DNA of 64,000 bases from Stenotrophomonas sp. MYb238 (GCF_009496535.1 NZ_WIDL01000002.1:173967-237966), one strand, 5' to 3'. Shown: positions 26,594-35,246, numbered from the stretch's first letter. Translations and numbers: made by a program. The notes: generated by a model from the sequence alone, not told the origin.

Positions 26594-26650
26594 TGGTTAG
26601 GGATGTTTATCGAGGGTAGGGTGGATGTCGGACGCTGGCCGGAAGCAGGC
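26594..26650 (+). repeat. Dispersed repeat, copy A
   Basis: Two motifs occur here, TTATCGAGGGTAGGG (26607-26621) and GATGTCGGACGCTGGCCG just after it. Both recur in the other order at 29890-29958. Copy A lies between the sigma factor and the TonB receptor and includes an exact GGGTAGGG at 26614-26621, matching the KOPS consensus GGGNAGGG. It is non-coding. Confidence 0.6.
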
Positions 26651-26676
26651 ATGGGCCAAGGGCGTTGGGTCACAGG

Positions 26677-28653
26677 CTAGAACTTCAGCCTCACGCCACC
26701 GTTCACCACAAACCCTTCCAGCGGCGCCCATGCATCCACGGTCCACTGCCCATCGGCGGCGCGGCGGGGACGCAGCATCGGGTTGTAGCCGCTCTGGCGG
26801 ACGTTGAGGATGTTCTCCAGGTTAAGGAACAAGCTGACTCTTCCCAGCACGATCTCTCCCAGTGCACCGACTTCCAGATACGGTCGGCTGCGTCGGCGCC
26901 AGGGATTGTCATCAAGCGCCTGGATGCCGGTGTAGTACGCCTCGAGGCCTATGCGGCCACGGTCATGCTGTTCCCACATGGCAACCAGGCCGGCGCTGTG
27001 GCGGGGCGTGAGTGAGACCAGGCGGCGACCGGCGCCTTCCTCATCGGGTTCGCGCGCATCGGTGTAGACATAACTGCCGGTCACCGTGATGTCCTGCCAG
27101 CGATAGCGCAGCAGCAGTTCACTACCCCGGGTGCGGGTGACGCCCGCCACATTGGCCAGTTGTACACGTTCACCCGGCGCGTTCGCAGATTCCACCAGGC
27201 GTACCGCATGGTCGATATCAGATGCGAACACGCTGAGGTTCATCTCCCAGGGGCCATGCACATAGCCTGCATCGATGGACCCGGTTGTAGCGATTTCCGC
27301 GCGAAGGCCGGTGAGCGGCTCCAGGCGTGACAGGCCAGCGGCCTCGATCTGTTCGACGAAGGGCGTAGGCGCATAGAAGCCTCTTCCCATCGACGCGCGC
27401 AGGGTCCACTCGTCAGGGCGGAACAACAGTGACACGCGGGGGCTGAAGTGCCCGCCATAGACGCTGTGGTCATCCCAGCGCGCACTGACTGAAAGCGTGA
27501 GGTCATCGCGCAGCGCCTGCTCGGCCTGCACGAACAGGGCAGGCACGGTGTAGCGGTAATCAAACTGCGGGTATCGGGCGGAACGGAACCGGTCCTGCTG
27601 CGCGGCAATGCCTGCCAGCCAGCTGGTGGCATCTACGCCGGACGCATAGCTGATTTCCGCAAATCCGGTCTGGTGGGTGTCGTTGTCCTGGTCAGGGCCG
27701 TACCCGTGGTCGTGATCGGTGGACATGGCCGATGCGCGCAGCTGCAGGCGGTCGCTCTCGCGCATTGGAACATCGACCACCGCGCCGGCATCAACGCGCT
27801 CCGTGCGCTGCGTGAGAGCGAAGGGCTGCCCGTCGGGCGCCCGTTGACCGGGCAGTGTTCCGCCCAGCCGACTCTCGCGCATTGCGCCAGCCGTCAGCAG
27901 TGCACGCGCTCCGCTTTCCGATTCCCAGAACAACCGCGGCCGGACCGTGGCACGCTCGTAGCCGGGAATGTCAGCCCAGCCGTCTCCGTCCAGGTCCTGG
28001 CGGTCCTGGCGATGGTAGCCACCCACCACCGAGAGGCCCCAGTGCTCGGCCAGCGGCCCCGCTGCGTAGCCGGTCACATCCTGCCCGCCACGGCTGGTGG
28101 CATTGAGAAGCATTTCGGCCTCTGCGGTTTCCTTGGGCCGGCGCGATATCAGGTTCACTACACCGCCCAACGCTGCCGGACCGTACAACGCCGACGCGCT
28201 GCCCTTGATGATCTCGACACTGCCAAGGTCGGTCGGGGGAATCTGCAGCAGGCCGATGGACGATGACTGGCCGCCGTACAGCGGCAGACCATCGGCCAGC
28301 AGCTGGGTGTACCGGCCGCGCAGGCCCTGGATGCGGATGTTGGATGCGCCCATGCCCGGCGAGGTGTTCTGCACCCGCACGCCCGCCGTCTCGGCCACAA
28401 GCATGGAGACGTTGCCCGGCGACATCAGCAGCTTCTCTTCGATCTCTTCCTGCGATACGACGTCTACCCGGATCGGTTCGTCGGAAACGCGGCGCCCTGA
28501 CCGGGTTGACTGCACCACCACCGCATCCAGCTCCACGGCCTCATCGTGGTGGTCGTCGTGCGCGGCGGGCGGTTCATGTGCATTGGCCGGGGCAACGGCG
28601 GACAGCAGGGTGGCGCTCAGCGCCAGGGCAAGCGGATGGGGCAGCAGGGTCAT
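26677..28653 (-). CDS. TonB-dependent outer-membrane receptor, probable metal receptor
   Basis: A 658-residue receptor: signal peptide ending near ANA, a His/Asp-rich N-terminal stretch (HEPPAAHDDHHDEAVE) at about residues 26-41, a plug domain (VRVQNTSPGMGASNIRIQGL, VEIIKGSASALYGPAALGGV) and a 22-strand-type barrel ending in RLKF with the expected terminal Phe. The His-rich segment and the neighbouring MerR and CDF genes point to a divalent metal such as zinc, cadmium, cobalt or copper rather than a siderophore. Its promoter has a MerR operator with 19-bp spacing. Coupling an uptake-type receptor to an efflux regulon is unusual. Substrate is inferred. Confidence 0.9.
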   Translation of the reverse strand: MTLLPHPLALALSATLLSAVAPANAHEPPAAHDDHHDEAVELDAVVVQSTRSGRRVSDEPIRVDVVSQEEIEEKLLMSPGNVSMLVAETAGVRVQNTSPGMGASNIRIQGLRGRYTQLLADGLPLYGGQSSSIGLLQIPPTDLGSVEIIKGSASALYGPAALGGVVNLISRRPKETAEAEMLLNATSRGGQDVTGYAAGPLAEHWGLSVVGGYHRQDRQDLDGDGWADIPGYERATVRPRLFWESESGARALLTAGAMRESRLGGTLPGQRAPDGQPFALTQRTERVDAGAVVDVPMRESDRLQLRASAMSTDHDHGYGPDQDNDTHQTGFAEISYASGVDATSWLAGIAAQQDRFRSARYPQFDYRYTVPALFVQAEQALRDDLTLSVSARWDDHSVYGGHFSPRVSLLFRPDEWTLRASMGRGFYAPTPFVEQIEAAGLSRLEPLTGLRAEIATTGSIDAGYVHGPWEMNLSVFASDIDHAVRLVESANAPGERVQLANVAGVTRTRGSELLLRYRWQDITVTGSYVYTDAREPDEEGAGRRLVSLTPRHSAGLVAMWEQHDRGRIGLEAYYTGIQALDDNPWRRRSRPYLEVGALGEIVLGRVSLFLNLENILNVRQSGYNPMLRPRRAADGQWTVDAWAPLEGFVVNGGVRLKF

Positions 28654-28698
28654 GGGTCGTCAGGGCGGCAAGGCCGCGCGGTGGCGAAGTAGCCCGGC

Positions 28699-28729
28699 GT
28701 TGTAAACCTTGATGCGGCTACAAGGTCAA
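28699..28729 (-). promoter_or_regulatory. MerR-type promoter/operator of the TonB receptor
   Basis: Read on the minus strand, -35 TTGACC (28729-28724) and -10 TACAAC (28704-28699) are separated by 19 bp, the overlong spacing that MerR activators correct. Between and over them lies ACCTTGTAG-CCG-CATCAAGGT, a near-perfect 9-3-9 palindrome (28706-28726). The -35 overlaps the stop codon of the merR gene. It matches the operator at 29144-29164. Confidence 0.85.
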
Positions 28730-29136
28730 GCGGCAGGCTGCGGCTGAAGGGCTTCGAGCACCCTGCAGTCGGCCACGCGGCCGCCCGGGCAATTGCCGAT
28801 CATCCGCTCCAGCTCGCCCTGCAACGCCTGCAGGTCCTGGATACGGCGCGTGATGTCCGCGATATGCGCTTTCACCACATCGTCCACCGAACTGCACTCG
28901 TGTTCCCGCTGTTCACCAAAGGCAATCAACTCGCGGATCTGTTCGATAGAGAAGCCAAGTTCCCGAGCACGTCGCACGAACGACAAGCGCCTCTGGTCCT
29001 GGACGCCGTAGTAGCGGTAGTTGCCCTCCGAACGCAGCGGCGGCTGCAGCAGGCCGATCTTTTCGTAATAGCGGATGGTCTCGGCCTTGGTGCCGGTCTG
29101 GCGGGCCAACTGGCCGATGGTGAGGTGGCTGGGCAT
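28726..29136 (-). CDS. MerR-family metal-responsive regulator (CadR/PbrR/ZntR type)
   Basis: A 136-residue protein with the MerR N-terminal helix-turn-helix (LTIGQLARQTGTKAETIRYY, EKIGLLQPP), the coiled dimerisation helix (LGFSIEQIRELIAFGE) and a C-terminal metal site with Cys in ECSSVDD, GNCPGG and ADCRVLEA, the pattern of Cd/Pb/Zn sensors. I chose the ATG at 29136; the frame is open far upstream but those residues run through the CDF gene. It is divergent from the CDF exporter and collinear with the TonB receptor, and matching operators stand before both. Confidence 0.92.
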   Translation of the reverse strand: MPSHLTIGQLARQTGTKAETIRYYEKIGLLQPPLRSEGNYRYYGVQDQRRLSFVRRARELGFSIEQIRELIAFGEQREHECSSVDDVVKAHIADITRRIQDLQALQGELERMIGNCPGGRVADCRVLEALQPQPAA

Positions 29137-29140
29137 GGGC

Positions 29141-29171
29141 TTGACCTTGTAGGGGCTACAAGGTTGATAAC
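29141..29171 (+). promoter_or_regulatory. MerR-type promoter/operator of the CDF exporter
   Basis: -35 TTGACC (29141-29146) and -10 GATAAC (29166-29171) are 19 bp apart. A perfect 9-bp inverted repeat ACCTTGTAG-GGG-CTACAAGGT covers 29144-29164. It lies 5 nt upstream of the merR start, so the regulator may repress its own gene while activating the exporter. Confidence 0.9.
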
Positions 29172-29220
29172 GACTGTCCCACCTCTTTTCAAGCCCGGGC
29201 TGACCTGGCGGGAGACACCC

Positions 29221-29847
29221 ATGGACCACTGCTGCGGCCACAAGCGCCAGGAACTGGAGGCCTTGGCCCTTCACAGTGCGCAGCGGCGCGTACTGCTGGC
29301 GGTGCTGATCATCAACCTGGCGATGTTCTTCATCGAGTTCGGCGCGGGCATCGTGGCGCGCTCCAGTGCCCTGCAGGCCGATGCCGTGGACATGCTGGGC
29401 GACGCGATCGTGTACGGCCTGAGCCTGTGGGCGGTAAATCGCGGGGCGCGCTGGGAGGCCGGTGCAGCCCTGGCCAAGGGGCTGTTGATCCTGGCCTTCT
29501 TTGTCTTCATCGTGGTGGAGGTGGTCAGCAAACTGGTCCACGGCGTGCCACCTTCCAGCGGCTTGATGCTGGGCTTCGGAGCGGTTGCGCTGGTGGCCAA
29601 TCTGGTGTGCCTGGCACTCCTGTGGCGGTTCCGCGCGCTCAACATCAACATGAAAAGCACCTTCGAGTGCTCCCGCAATGACGTTGCCGCCAACATCGGT
29701 GTACTGGTGGCTGCCGGTGGCGTTGCGCTCACCGGAAGCGGCTGGCCGGACATCGCAGCAGGCGCGGTGATTGCCCTGTTCTTCCTGAAATCTGCGCTGG
29801 GGGTGATTGGTGAGGCATGGCCCGCGTGGCGTGCAGCGGCGAAGTAG
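29221..29847 (+). CDS. CDF-family cation efflux transporter (short form)
   Basis: A 208-residue inner-membrane protein with about six helices. The N-terminus MDHCCGHKRQ is Cys/His-rich. The metal-site helices are visible: LQADAVDMLGDAIVYGLSLW in helix II and SRNDVAANIGVLVAAGG in helix V, both with the Asp spacing of CDF transporters, although the usual first His of HxxxD is Asp. It lacks the long C-terminal cytoplasmic domain of CzcD, as do other short CDF-like proteins. It is expressed from a MerR-type promoter and probably exports Zn, Cd or Co. Confidence 0.88.
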   Translation: MDHCCGHKRQELEALALHSAQRRVLLAVLIINLAMFFIEFGAGIVARSSALQADAVDMLGDAIVYGLSLWAVNRGARWEAGAALAKGLLILAFFVFIVVEVVSKLVHGVPPSSGLMLGFGAVALVANLVCLALLWRFRALNINMKSTFECSRNDVAANIGVLVAAGGVALTGSGWPDIAAGAVIALFFLKSALGVIGEAWPAWRAAAK

Positions 29848-29889
29848 CAGGGCGATCGAGATGTGCGTTGGTTACGATTGTGCCGCATA

Positions 29890-29958
29890 GATGTCCGCTA
29901 CTGGCCGAAAGCGGACACCAGCGAGGCAGGGGATTAGGAAGATTTATCGGGGGTAGGG
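29890..29958 (+). repeat. Dispersed repeat, copy B, with hairpin
   Basis: GATGTCCGCTACTGGCCG begins at 29890 and contains an 8-bp stem TGTCCGCT (29892-29899)/AGCGGACA (29910-29917). GATTTATCGGGGGTAGGG follows to 29958. The right part differs from copy A at about five of 28 positions. It includes GGGTAGGG at 29951-29958 (KOPS-like). With copy A it brackets the metal module. Confidence 0.6.
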
Positions 29959-30090
29959 AAGGTCTGTTTCAAGCCCATATCTTCATCCACGCGGGCCACC
30001 TAGCGGCGGGAGTTGGACCTGTGCTGATGAACTTCGGAAATCACGGCATGGCGCGCCGCCAGGCTGTAAGGCTTCCTGAGCAATCACATT

Positions 30091-30990
30091 CTATCTGTCG
30101 CCTTTTTGCCGTCCAACGTTCTTGAACGTTGCCCTGTAACGCTCATACATCTCCTCCATAGGCGGAGAGGGCGTGGCGTCCCGCTGACTCGCGAATATGG
30201 CGTAGTAAGCTGAATAAAGCTTCTTATCCCTTGCCTTGTTCCAAGTCCAACCTAACCCCACTGCCTCCGCGCCTTTGAGCTTGGAAGTTGCTGCACGGTT
30301 TAGAACAAAACGAAACGCCTCATTGTTAAGAGACTTAACTAGAACGAAGAGCAAGTCGACGATGGATTCCATGTTCGCACGGGTAAGCAACAATGGCTTC
30401 TCAAGGTACTTCTTATGGCTCTCAAGCCCAAGCTCGACCGCATTCTTCGTGCCCAGTTTACCAAAGCGATGCACACAACAGTGCCGCAGTTCACATACCG
30501 CGTTGTAGCGTGTGAGGAGTTCCTCGAACGGCTTGTTTCCAGCCAAGCCCCAGTTCAAGAACTTTTGGATATTTGTAATTACCTGTTTTTTTCCAGAGAA
30601 CACTACTTCCTCGAGCAGAGCCTCTGGAAGAAGGCTCTGCCGCTGATGACGCGCGGCTGCGTATGTCAGTGTGTAGGTTTCACAGTGCAACTGTGAGTAG
30701 GGGTCGACCATAAGGATGCGCCTTATCAACGCTCGAAAAAATCCTTCGACGGCTGAAACATAGCCCAGGATTAGCAGCATCCCCAGTTCCCGCGGCAAAA
30801 AAGCGTCGCCGCCTGTGCCTACCCACATCTTGTTAAGGCTTACCGCGTTGTCAATGAACTGATCGATCGGCGATACATCGGAATCATCGTGGTCAGCGTG
30901 AAACCACTGTCTTGTATCAATCTCGCCCGTGACCTGGCGAACCGTCAGAATCGCAGAAAAATCGGCGGCAGGGGTAGCTTTCGGAGGCAT
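30091..30990 (-). CDS. HEPN-like protein, third gene of a candidate defence operon
   Basis: A 299-residue soluble, mainly helical protein without a recognised name. Within a helical region it carries CELRHCCVHRFGKLG, giving R169-x4-H174, the Rx4-6H catalytic motif of HEPN ribonucleases (RiboL-PSP/MAE-type). The start lies 2 nt after the ATPase stop, so the two are surely cotranscribed. The codon mix is clearly more AT-rich than the core genes. Inferred role: RNA-cleaving effector or a partner toxin controlled by the ATPase and methyltransferase. Confidence is high that the gene is real, moderate for HEPN. Confidence 0.65.
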   Translation of the reverse strand: MPPKATPAADFSAILTVRQVTGEIDTRQWFHADHDDSDVSPIDQFIDNAVSLNKMWVGTGGDAFLPRELGMLLILGYVSAVEGFFRALIRRILMVDPYSQLHCETYTLTYAAARHQRQSLLPEALLEEVVFSGKKQVITNIQKFLNWGLAGNKPFEELLTRYNAVCELRHCCVHRFGKLGTKNAVELGLESHKKYLEKPLLLTRANMESIVDLLFVLVKSLNNEAFRFVLNRAATSKLKGAEAVGLGWTWNKARDKKLYSAYYAIFASQRDATPSPPMEEMYERYRATFKNVGRQKGDR

Positions 30991-30992
30991 AA

Positions 30993-32714
30993 TTAAGACA
31001 AATACTCGTCGACGAAACCGTTAAGCACATCCACAATTCTCGCCGTTCTGCGGCGCCCAAACCCTCGTACTGTAAGCAGGTCGGCCGCCGGATCTTGCTT
31101 AGCCAAAAAGTCTCGCAACGTCTTCAAGTTTGGCAAATGCTCGTCGATCTGGGCGCGCTGCCAAACTGTGAGTCCCGGAACCTGGGCTATAGGTGTTTCT
31201 AGGCACTGCGAAAACGTCGACGCATCAACGAGCTGCTGTCCACAGTTGTGACAGAAGCGTTGACTATCCGTCATTCGAGGGGCGTGGCATGAAGCGCATT
31301 TCGGAAGCGATAAGCTCAAGCTCCCAAAATCCACCTCTGGAACAATGCGCTGAAGGCTTTTTCTCACCGGATGCTTTGCGGACTTGAACCGAATCGCCTC
31401 AACAGTTTGGCGAATGCTGCCGCCGCTTTCGCCACCGCCGATTGCTCTAATGGAAAGCAGGTTCGCTGCATGGGGGATATATCGGCGGTATATTCGTGAA
31501 GGAGTGCCATGCTTAACTGTAGAATTGTCGTAAGTGAGCCCCGCTTCAACCAACAAATTAAACATCCGCTCTACAACTGGCGTCAGTTCACTTTCTACAA
31601 CTCCGACTGTGAGCTGGCGATGCCCTTTCCCCCCGACTCCTTCATTGAACGTCTTAATTTCGCGGACCATTCCATCGAGCACTTTCTCTCCGGCCTCAAC
31701 GAGGGACGCAAGCTTGGGAACCTTCTTTCCTAGGGAGCGGAACTCCGCCAATCTTGCATCAAGATGCTCCTGAATCGTTCGCGTCACGCCTTGCTGGGTC
31801 GTGCGGTGATCGCCGCGAAGAAACTCGTCCAACATAGTTAAATAAGCCCGCGGAATGCCAAATGCAGCGAATCGCAACATAACTCGGACGTCCACAGGAG
31901 TGGACTGAAAACCCTTGACGCGAGTATGGGCTATGCCATCCATCACGTCGTCATATCCAGGATCTTCAATACAAACCCATGCGGGTATTGCCACCGAGTC
32001 TTGGCCTTGGTGAAACTTCGGACTTACCTCGGTTGTGCCAGGATACACCGACGCCTTTGGCGCCAAGTCTATTGACTTCAGCGACCGCACAATGTCAAGA
32101 AACTCAATAAGATAATCAGGGGTAAGCGTCAGTGCTGCATCGTCCATTAGCAGTACGCTGAACTTCCGCCCGGCCTGCGCACGAGCGGACGCAATTAATG
32201 CTTGCACGCGCTCAATTGAAAGCCCGTCAGCAATAACCTTCATGTCATCGTCAAGTGGCAGGTTGCGCTCTGTCCTGGACACGAAACTCTGAAGCCCCCC
32301 CTCCGTCAAAGGCGGAGGAAGTTCGACCGACACTTCAGGCTGCCAGGATTGGGCGCTATCGACTACAGCCAAAATGATCCTCGCTAGGACCCAAGAGTGA
32401 AACTGTCCAAGCGCACTCGCGTGGCTAGAAAGTAAGGGCTCAAGTCGGAAGTAGCGATTGAAACTAACGTATACAGCGAAAGGCATAGAGCTGTCATCAC
32501 GACACTTCAGCCAAGCGAAACGCATCATGTGCGTCTTTCCGCACCCGCGCGGGCCCACGATGGTCCGCAATCCGCGGTTTGTCAGCTCCTGAGCGACTCT
32601 GCTGAACAGATCACCTTGCTGCGAGGTTTCGTTTAACAGATCCTCGATTGGAATGTAGTCTGCCCGCTGCTGGAGGGCAGATTCGAGCTCAACACCGTCA
32701 ATTCTATCTGCCAT
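30993..32714 (-). CDS. P-loop ATPase with zinc ribbon and helix-hairpin-helix
   Basis: A 573-residue protein. Walker A GPRGCGKT is at residues 54-61 and a Walker B-like FSVLLMDDAA at 185-194. A four-Cys zinc ribbon (CASC...CHNC) uses C473, C476, C488 and C491, and a C-terminal helix-hairpin-helix-like DNA-binding segment (LLTVRGFGRRRTARIVDVL) spans about 546-565. The gene lies 9 nt after the methyltransferase and 2 nt before the HEPN gene. The architecture suggests a DNA-sensing or DNA-translocating ATPase of an island-borne defence module. It is not one of the standard restriction, BREX or DISARM ATPases that I recognise. Confidence 0.75.
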   Translation of the reverse strand: MADRIDGVELESALQQRADYIPIEDLLNETSQQGDLFSRVAQELTNRGLRTIVGPRGCGKTHMMRFAWLKCRDDSSMPFAVYVSFNRYFRLEPLLSSHASALGQFHSWVLARIILAVVDSAQSWQPEVSVELPPPLTEGGLQSFVSRTERNLPLDDDMKVIADGLSIERVQALIASARAQAGRKFSVLLMDDAALTLTPDYLIEFLDIVRSLKSIDLAPKASVYPGTTEVSPKFHQGQDSVAIPAWVCIEDPGYDDVMDGIAHTRVKGFQSTPVDVRVMLRFAAFGIPRAYLTMLDEFLRGDHRTTQQGVTRTIQEHLDARLAEFRSLGKKVPKLASLVEAGEKVLDGMVREIKTFNEGVGGKGHRQLTVGVVESELTPVVERMFNLLVEAGLTYDNSTVKHGTPSRIYRRYIPHAANLLSIRAIGGGESGGSIRQTVEAIRFKSAKHPVRKSLQRIVPEVDFGSLSLSLPKCASCHAPRMTDSQRFCHNCGQQLVDASTFSQCLETPIAQVPGLTVWQRAQIDEHLPNLKTLRDFLAKQDPAADLLTVRGFGRRRTARIVDVLNGFVDEYLS

Positions 32715-32723
32715 ATCTTGGAC

Positions 32724-33932
32724 TCAGAAGCATATTTTCATTAAAGCATTTGCGGTGATGAACCTAGCCCCGACGCCGTGCGCAATTGCATCGATGGCCA
32801 CACGGCCACGAGGACTATTCAGAACCTTAAATAGATTATCTTCCTCGCCCACATTCGGTCGAAGCACGAGAAAGCAGTCCGATACAACAATCACACCACG
32901 GTCAACCCGACAGATTTTATCGGACAGGTTTCTGCCGACTCTAGCCACCAGAACGTCACCCGCACGCGCCGTCACACCAGCCACCACTTTCTGGAATTCC
33001 TTACTGAGTGCGAATTCGCTAGGCACTTCAGTCATTCCGGCCGTAAGGTCAGTTGTGTGGAAGACCGGATATCCGACATTCTTGCGAGTTCGCGATGAGA
33101 GCGTGCCGCGCGAGATAGATGCTATTAATTTTGACAACCGGACGACCCGAGAAGTGCGCGAGGGCCTCACTGATGAATGGTATCCATAATCCAGGCGAAG
33201 AAGTCCCCGCTCTGGCGATATCGTCATCGCATCTGATAACTCACCGGTCGACGAAAGCTGCCGAACGGGAATGTGCGAGACCTGTGTTGCGGCTTTCGTT
33301 AGAATGACTATGTGAGCCTTGGCTTCGGTTCGGCGAAAGATATTCCGAGGCAACTCGATGACTTGGTCAATCGAATGGCTTTCGATCAATGACTGGCGAA
33401 AACGCATAAAACGCTCGCCGGAAATAAGCCCGTCTGGAATGATCATTCCAAGCCGCCCGCCATCCTTCAGAAAACGAAGGTTCTGAGCGATGAAAAGGAT
33501 ATCCGCAGGAATGTCCTCCGCATGTGGCAGGACGTGACTAAGGCCTACTTCCTCCATGATTTCGCCGAAGTGGCGACGCCAGCGAGGCTTGATATAGGGT
33601 GGATTGCACAAGCCAACACAGGCTTTTCCCCAATGAAGGCCGAGCCGATGATCTAGGCCAACATCCAAGGCATCGCCCGTGAAGTGGCGGAATGCGCCTC
33701 CCCTCGTTACAGGAAGGCGACTGCTCTCTGCCTTGTCGTCGATATCCACGGTAACAAACCGAGCCCTGCTCCAGAGCTTCGCACCTGCATCGACAAGTGT
33801 CCCGTCGCCGGCACCGAGGTCAATGACAGTCTTGGGAGCGGCTACATTCATCGATGCGACCAACAACGCCGCGACCTTCCCATGGGTGTAGTACCGCCCC
33901 AGGTGGTCCGATTGCCTACTCCCAAGCACCAT
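32724..33932 (-). CDS. N6-adenine DNA methyltransferase with fused specificity-like region
   Basis: A 402-residue protein. LGRYYTHGKVAALLV (motif X-like), VIDLGAGDGTLVDAG (motif I, about residues 36-50) and CNPPYIKP with NPPY at 110-113 (motif IV) identify an N6-adenine methyltransferase. The C-terminal part (GDVLVARVGR, VIVVSDCFLVLRPN) resembles a type I HsdS target-recognition half. There is no nuclease or helicase domain, unlike type IIG enzymes. ATG 33932 is preferred: GAGAGGAG lies upstream, and the GTG at 33944 overlaps that site. It is the first gene of the three-gene operon. Confidence 0.88.
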   Translation of the reverse strand: MVLGSRQSDHLGRYYTHGKVAALLVASMNVAAPKTVIDLGAGDGTLVDAGAKLWSRARFVTVDIDDKAESSRLPVTRGGAFRHFTGDALDVGLDHRLGLHWGKACVGLCNPPYIKPRWRRHFGEIMEEVGLSHVLPHAEDIPADILFIAQNLRFLKDGGRLGMIIPDGLISGERFMRFRQSLIESHSIDQVIELPRNIFRRTEAKAHIVILTKAATQVSHIPVRQLSSTGELSDAMTISPERGLLRLDYGYHSSVRPSRTSRVVRLSKLIASISRGTLSSRTRKNVGYPVFHTTDLTAGMTEVPSEFALSKEFQKVVAGVTARAGDVLVARVGRNLSDKICRVDRGVIVVSDCFLVLRPNVGEEDNLFKVLNSPRGRVAIDAIAHGVGARFITANALMKICF

Positions 33933-34166
33933 TTCTAAACGCACTCCTCTCGATTCGCACTAATTTACAACAACTGACAGCGGTGGTGACCTACCGCCAC
34001 CCCGCACGCCGGCACCGCGGGCAAAAAAGCATCATCGGGTCCCAAATGAGGGCATTCGCTGGGCTCCTGACTGGTAAGCTGCCGGACCTCCCGCCACCAG
34101 TGTCAGCGTTAGGACCCTGCCTCCCTAGGCGGGAAACAGGCGTGTCGAGTCAGCGTTGAGTACTTT

Positions 34167-35246
34167 TCATTTCAGTAAGCGACCTGCCGGATTGTCTTCT
34201 GCAGCTCCAGCCTGGAAGTACCCCATCACACTCGCCACCGAGCGATGTTCCGTCATGGCCATCACCGCCGGCAGCGGCACACCTTGCTTACCGGCCTCGG
34301 TCACGAACCCAGATCGCAGACTGTGCGCCCCGAAGTCCCCCTCAAGTCCAGCCCGTGCGGCCCGCCGTTTCACGATGGCTGCTACGGATCCCGGGAGCAG
34401 GGGAGGGCCGATCCGCCCCTTCCAGATCCGCCGAAAGATCGCCCCCTCATGGATCTCCGCCGCCTCCAGCCAAGCCCTGAGCGCGGCGGCGCTGCGGCCC
34501 AGGATTGGCTTGTCCGGGGTCGAGTCCGTCGTCACCCCCGCCTGCTGCGTCTTCGAGTACTCCAGTCGATAGAGGTAGCCGTCCTCGCCGATCTTGCGCA
34601 GGTCGCGCATGTCCGCCGCAGCAATCTCGCTGCGCCGACGTCCGCCACTGGCGAAGCCGAAGCAGAGCAGGGCACGGTCACGCCGGCCTTCTAGGCTGTC
34701 ATCGCAGGTGGCCAGCATGGCCTCCAGTTCGGCGCGGGTGATCGCGGTCTTCTTGGTCGGCCGCTCACCCCGTTTGACTGAGGCTCGGCGGGCACGGCTC
34801 AACAGCGTCCTGACACTGGGCAGCTCGCATGGATTAGTCAGGCGCTTGAGTTTGTGTGCCGTGGACAGCACGGCCACGCGCTGGACCACGGTCGACAGCT
34901 TCAACGGCCCGACCTTGGCCTTGAGGCCGGCGGCCACCAACGCTTGGTCAATCGTCGGCGGCAGTTCGCTGACTAGGCCGGTCTTGCCTTTGCGCTGGAT
35001 GTGGTCGACCAGGAACTGGATCACCGCAGCCTCACTAACCGGCAACGCCAACTCGACGCCGTAACGACCTTGGTGCCAACCGGCCCAGTAGCGTAGGGCA
35101 GTTGCGTAGCTGCGGGTGGTGTTAGCTGCAGCTGCTTCAGCGAGCAACTCGCGAACCGCATCGGCGGCTTGCTGGGCGAGTTGTTCCGGCAAAACTAGGC
35201 TGGTGACGGTCGCTGCGCTTGTCGGTAATGTGTTATTTCGCTTCAT
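34167..35246 (-). CDS. Tyrosine recombinase/integrase
   Basis: A 359-residue phage-type integrase. The N-terminal SAM-like core-binding domain (NTTRSYATALRYWAGWHQ) is followed by the catalytic domain with Arg in GGRRRSEIAA, the H-x-L-R box in FGAHSLRSGF, His in MTEHRSV and the nucleophile Tyr in SVMGYFQAG. All catalytic residues are present. It lies upstream of and collinear with the defence operon and is divergent from the KfrA-like gene. It probably mobilised this AT-rich island, about 1.9 kb from dif, although the attachment site is not identified. Confidence 0.93.
   Translation of the reverse strand: MKRNNTLPTSAATVTSLVLPEQLAQQAADAVRELLAEAAAANTTRSYATALRYWAGWHQGRYGVELALPVSEAAVIQFLVDHIQRKGKTGLVSELPPTIDQALVAAGLKAKVGPLKLSTVVQRVAVLSTAHKLKRLTNPCELPSVRTLLSRARRASVKRGERPTKKTAITRAELEAMLATCDDSLEGRRDRALLCFGFASGGRRRSEIAAADMRDLRKIGEDGYLYRLEYSKTQQAGVTTDSTPDKPILGRSAAALRAWLEAAEIHEGAIFRRIWKGRIGPPLLPGSVAAIVKRRAARAGLEGDFGAHSLRSGFVTEAGKQGVPLPAVMAMTEHRSVASVMGYFQAGAAEDNPAGRLLK

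Noticed and set aside
26677-28653. Siderophore receptor assignment
   Set aside because: No siderophore or Fur context; the His-rich N-terminus and MerR operator argue for a divalent metal.
32733-33944. GTG start at 33944 for the methyltransferase
   Set aside because: The GTG overlaps the only good Shine-Dalgarno sequence; ATG 33932 fits better.
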